From the NCBI GenBank assembly GCA_964389495.1, contig CAYMDU010000076.1:1-8649 (forward strand): a DNA stretch of 8,649 nucleotides, in the 5' to 3' direction. Within the stretch, counting starts at the first letter, position 1; every line of letters starts with the position of its first letter. Made by a program: the position numbers and the translations under genes. Shown piece by piece: positions 6,935 through 8,649 of the stretch. The DNA comes from RGIG3009 sp964389495. GTDB taxonomy: Bacteria > Bacillota > Clostridia > Oscillospirales > Acutalibacteraceae. The notes below the pieces were generated by a model. That model saw only the letters and a list, made by a program, of their open reading frames with translations, made no database searches and was not told the DNA's origin.

Positions 6935-6964
6935 CAAAAGTAACCGGATACGGGGGAAAACAGC

Positions 6965-7618
6965 ATGGTAATTGCGGCGGTGTCAACCGAAGCGGTGCGC
7001 GAAACAGCGGCATTTGAACGGGCGCTCAGCGCCGTGTCCGCCGAACGGCAGGCGCGCGTGCTGTCGCTTGCCCGCCGGCAAGACCGGCAGCGCAGTTTGT
7101 GCGCCGGGCTGGCACTGGATGCGTGTCTGCAAACGGTGAATTTGCGCGAAGCACAGGTGCCACTGCTGCACACCGCCGGTGGCAAGCCGCAACCGGCCGG
7201 GAACACCGGCTGGCAAGTGAATGTGTCGCACAGCGGGCGGTGGGCGGTGTGCGCCCTGGATTCCGCCGCCGTGGGCATCGATGTGCAGCAAATCCGTTCG
7301 GTGCGGTGCCTGGCACTGGCACGCCGCTGGTTTTCACCCGCCGAAACAGCGTGGCTGGAACAGCAACCGCTTGCCTGCCGATTGCCGCAGTTTTTCCGTT
7401 TGTGGACAGCCAAGGAAAGCGTGCTCAAAGCGCAGGGCGTGGGGTTGCAGGCGCTGTCGCAACTGTCGCTTCTCCAAAACGGCCGGTTGGTGCCGCCCGC
7501 ACCGTGGCAGTTGCGGGAATACCCGCTTGCCGGGCATTGCCTCACGGTGTGCGGCACCGGCGATTTTCCCAAAGAAATCAAGATTTTTTCTTCTTGCGAT
7601 AGCGTTCTTCTTCGCTGA
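6965..7618 (+). CDS. 4'-phosphopantetheinyl transferase, Sfp type
   Basis: A 217-residue enzyme that transfers the phosphopantetheine arm from coenzyme A to a serine of carrier proteins. Sfp-family motifs are clear: GKP (73-75), NVSHSG (86-91), VGIDVQ (103-108), RRWFSPAE (120-127) and WTAKES (147-152) with Lys155. Asp106 and Glu151 match the magnesium ligands of Sfp (Asp107, Glu151), but the third position, Glu109 in Sfp, is Gln108 here. No polyketide, peptide synthetase or carrier-protein gene is in the window, so it may serve primary fatty-acid synthesis or a remote pathway. A vegetative-type promoter precedes it, and its ribosome site is a modest GGGGGA. Its last 41 bp overlap the end of queH on the other strand. 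Confidence 0.9.
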   Translation: MVIAAVSTEAVRETAAFERALSAVSAERQARVLSLARRQDRQRSLCAGLALDACLQTVNLREAQVPLLHTAGGKPQPAGNTGWQVNVSHSGRWAVCALDSAAVGIDVQQIRSVRCLALARRWFSPAETAWLEQQPLACRLPQFFRLWTAKESVLKAQGVGLQALSQLSLLQNGRLVPPAPWQLREYPLAGHCLTVCGTGDFPKEIKIFSSCDSVLLR

Positions 7619-8120
7619 AAACGCAGCCGCAATACTTTTGCATATACAGTCCCAAATCGCGCGCGGCCTGTTGCCCGTCGCAAAAGCCGGGGCGGAAATC
7701 GCGGTACAAAAACCGCACCCCGTGGCGCACGGCGGCTTCTTCGGCGGTGCGCACCAGCAAGTCGTGGTTTTGGTACGGGCTCACCAGCAGCGTGGTGCAA
7801 AAAGCCGAAAATCCTTCTTCGGCGGCACGGCGCGCGGTTTCTTCCATGCGCAGGCGGTAGCAGGTTTCGCAGCGGTGTTCCAAATCGGGGTAAATCGCCC
7901 GCACAAAGTCACGCAGCCCGTAGTCGTCGTTCACAATCAGCTTCATGCCGATCGATTCGGCATAGGCTTGAAGCGTGGTTTTGCGGCTTCGGTATTCGGT
8001 ATAGGGGTGAATGTTGGGGTTATACCAATACCCGGTCGGCTCAATTCCTTCGTTCCGCAGCGTTTGAATACAATGAATGGAACAAGGCGCACAGCAAATG
8101 TGCAACAAGCAAGAGGACAC
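7578..8120 (-). CDS. queH: Epoxyqueuosine reductase QueH
   Basis: A 180-residue QueH (formerly DUF208) protein that reduces epoxyqueuosine to queuosine in tRNA anticodons, the non-orthologous alternative to QueG. It has LLHICCAPC (5-13) with the paired cysteines C9/C10 and C13, the block NPNIHPYTEYRSR (34-46), RCETCYRLRM (83-92, C84 and C87), and CGC (164-166) close to the end, consistent with iron-sulphur and redox cysteines known in the family. I chose GTG 8120 because GGGAGG (8128-8133) stands 7 nt upstream and family members begin a few residues before the CC pair; the ATG at 8156 would place the ribosome site inside the gene. No other queuosine gene is in the window. The C-terminus, KKKKS, is encoded in the region overlapping the convergent transferase gene. 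Confidence 0.92.
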   Translation of the reverse strand: MSSCLLHICCAPCSIHCIQTLRNEGIEPTGYWYNPNIHPYTEYRSRKTTLQAYAESIGMKLIVNDDYGLRDFVRAIYPDLEHRCETCYRLRMEETARRAAEEGFSAFCTTLLVSPYQNHDLLVRTAEEAAVRHGVRFLYRDFRPGFCDGQQAARDLGLYMQKYCGCVFSEEERYRKKKKS

Positions 8121-8127
8121 AATAACA

Positions 8128-8133
8128 CCTCCC
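8128..8133 (-). promoter_or_regulatory. Ribosome binding site deciding the GTG start of queH
   Basis: GGGAGG on the minus strand, 7 nt before GTG 8120, is near consensus. It excludes the upstream in-frame ATG at 8156. Confidence 0.7.
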
Positions 8134-8144
8134 AGTTTGCATAC

Positions 8145-8173
8145 AGTATAGCACACTTTGTCGGTTTCGGCAA
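8145..8173 (-). promoter_or_regulatory. Promoter of queH
   Basis: On the minus strand TTGCCG (8168-8173) and TATACT (8145-8150) are 17 nt apart, with TGC in front of the -10 (extended -10). The expected start near 8138 leaves a leader of roughly 18 nt that holds the ribosome binding site. Its GTGTGCTATA core equals that of the exporter operon promoter. Confidence 0.6.
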
Positions 8174-8201
8174 TAAAATCCGGCGAATTTCTGTTTTCCC
8201 C

Positions 8202-8231
8202 TTTACAAGTCGTGGTGAAATATAGTAAAAT
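8202..8231 (+). promoter_or_regulatory. Promoter of pyrH
   Basis: TTTACA (8202-8207) and TAAAAT (8226-8231) with an 18-nt spacer, each one base from consensus. The predicted start is about 8238, some 23 nt before the chosen GTG start. This suggests pyrH is transcribed separately here and not from an rpsB-tsf operon promoter. Confidence 0.55.
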
Positions 8232-8248
8232 AGTGCCAGAAATATAAC

Positions 8249-8252
8249 GGAG
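8249..8252 (+). promoter_or_regulatory. Ribosome binding site of pyrH
   Basis: GGAG lies 8 nt before GTG 8261, good spacing, but only 2 nt before ATG 8255 and 17 nt before ATG 8270. This favours the GTG start, though the match is short. Confidence 0.5.
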
Positions 8253-8260
8253 AAATGAGT

Positions 8261-8649
8261 GTGGAAAGAATGGTACCCAAGTACAAACGCATATTGTTAA
8301 AACTAAGCGGGGAAGCCCTGTCGGGCGAACAGGGCTTCGGCCTGAATTTCAACATTGTCAATCGCGTGTGTGCCGCCATCAAAGATTGCGTAGATGCCGG
8401 CGCTCAAATTGCCATTGTGGTGGGCGGCGGCAACTTTTGGCGCGGCCGTTCCAGCGGCCAAATGGATCGCACCCGGGCCGACCACATGGGCATGCTGGCC
8501 ACCACCATCAACTCGTTGGCTTTGGCCGATTCGCTGGAACAGCTGGGGTGCCAGGTGCGGGTGCAAACCGCCATTGCCATGCACGAAATCGCCGAACCCT
8601 ACATTCGCAACAAAGCCGTGCGCCATTTGGAAAAAGGGCGTGTGGTGGT
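8261..8649 (+). CDS. pyrH: UMP kinase PyrH, 3' partial
   Basis: The bacterial UMP kinase phosphorylates UMP to UDP in pyrimidine nucleotide synthesis as a regulated hexamer in the cytoplasm. About 129 residues are visible before the edge. Motifs include PKYKRILLKLSGEAL near the start, VVGGGNFWRG, and MDRTRADHMGMLATTINSLA, then AEPYIRNKAVRHLEKGRVV, all typical of the amino-acid kinase family member PyrH. The start is uncertain among three in-frame codons: ATG 8255, GTG 8261 and ATG 8270. GTG 8261 has the best-spaced ribosome site and gives an N-terminus close to that of B. subtilis PyrH. It is divergent from queH with a short shared intergenic region; the C-terminal half is outside the window. 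Confidence 0.93.
   Translation, partial: MERMVPKYKRILLKLSGEALSGEQGFGLNFNIVNRVCAAIKDCVDAGAQIAIVVGGGNFWRGRSSGQMDRTRADHMGMLATTINSLALADSLEQLGCQVRVQTAIAMHEIAEPYIRNKAVRHLEKGRVV

Noticed and set aside
7513..7526. GCGGG-AATA-CCCGC hairpin as terminator of queH or the transferase gene
   Set aside because: It lies inside the transferase coding region, has only 5 bp and no T-run follows on either strand.
6931..7800. Long minus-strand frame (Arg/Ala/Pro/Cys-rich) opposite the transferase gene
   Set aside because: Composition is typical of an antisense shadow; the + strand has all Sfp motifs.
8303..8626. Minus-strand frame opposite pyrH
   Set aside because: Antisense to a strongly conserved UMP kinase and without family features.
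1..8649. CRISPR array, tRNA, rRNA, insertion sequence or phage genes
   Set aside because: No short spaced repeats, RNA gene sequences, transposase motifs or terminal inverted repeats were seen; the phage-like dUTPase style is also common in Firmicute chromosomes.

Overview
The window looks like a piece of a chromosome from a gut-type Clostridia bacterium, most probably an Oscillospirales/Ruminococcaceae-like Firmicute. I infer this from the Firmicute-type housekeeping proteins (a DarA-type c-di-AMP receptor, QueH, the Clostridia style of dUTPase, UMP kinase), from strong AGGAGG-like ribosome binding sites and vegetative-type promoters, and from a large modular surface protein. The sequence is moderately GC-rich with many C- or G-ending codons. 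No mobile element, tRNA, rRNA or CRISPR array is visible, and no gene-free stretch exceeds 300 bases.

Left part (1-3200, + strand): the 3' end of a large modular surface protein (two carbohydrate-binding-like units, a beta-rich repeat module, a clostridial surface module, and a C-terminal NodB/polysaccharide-deacetylase-like domain). A colinear second copy of only the NodB-like domain follows as its own gene, then a 37-residue peptide gene with a very good ribosome binding site, then a 17-bp perfect hairpin that probably terminates transcription from both sides. Both NodB-like copies have lost the two zinc-binding histidines (replaced by Tyr and Asn) and the canonical second Asp of the TFDDGP motif, while keeping the fold-defining motifs. 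They look like paired pseudo-deacetylases, perhaps carbohydrate-binding, and this is the most unusual thing in the window.

Middle (3209-6350, - strand): a tight three-gene operon with its own extended -10 promoter. The order of transcription is an ABC exporter half-transporter with an N-terminal PH-like domain and a zinc ribbon, then a DUF1854 protein, then a DarA/PstA-type cyclic-di-AMP receptor. Gaps are 4 and 14 nt. The layout suggests that c-di-AMP signalling and this exporter are connected, which is an inference from gene order.

Right part (6381-8649): dut (dUTPase, - strand) is divergent from an Sfp-type phosphopantetheinyl transferase gene (+ strand) with overlapping promoter elements. 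The transferase gene converges on and overlaps by 41 bp queH (epoxyqueuosine reductase, - strand). queH is in turn divergent from pyrH (UMP kinase, + strand), which runs off the right edge. These are ordinary housekeeping genes, each apparently with its own promoter.
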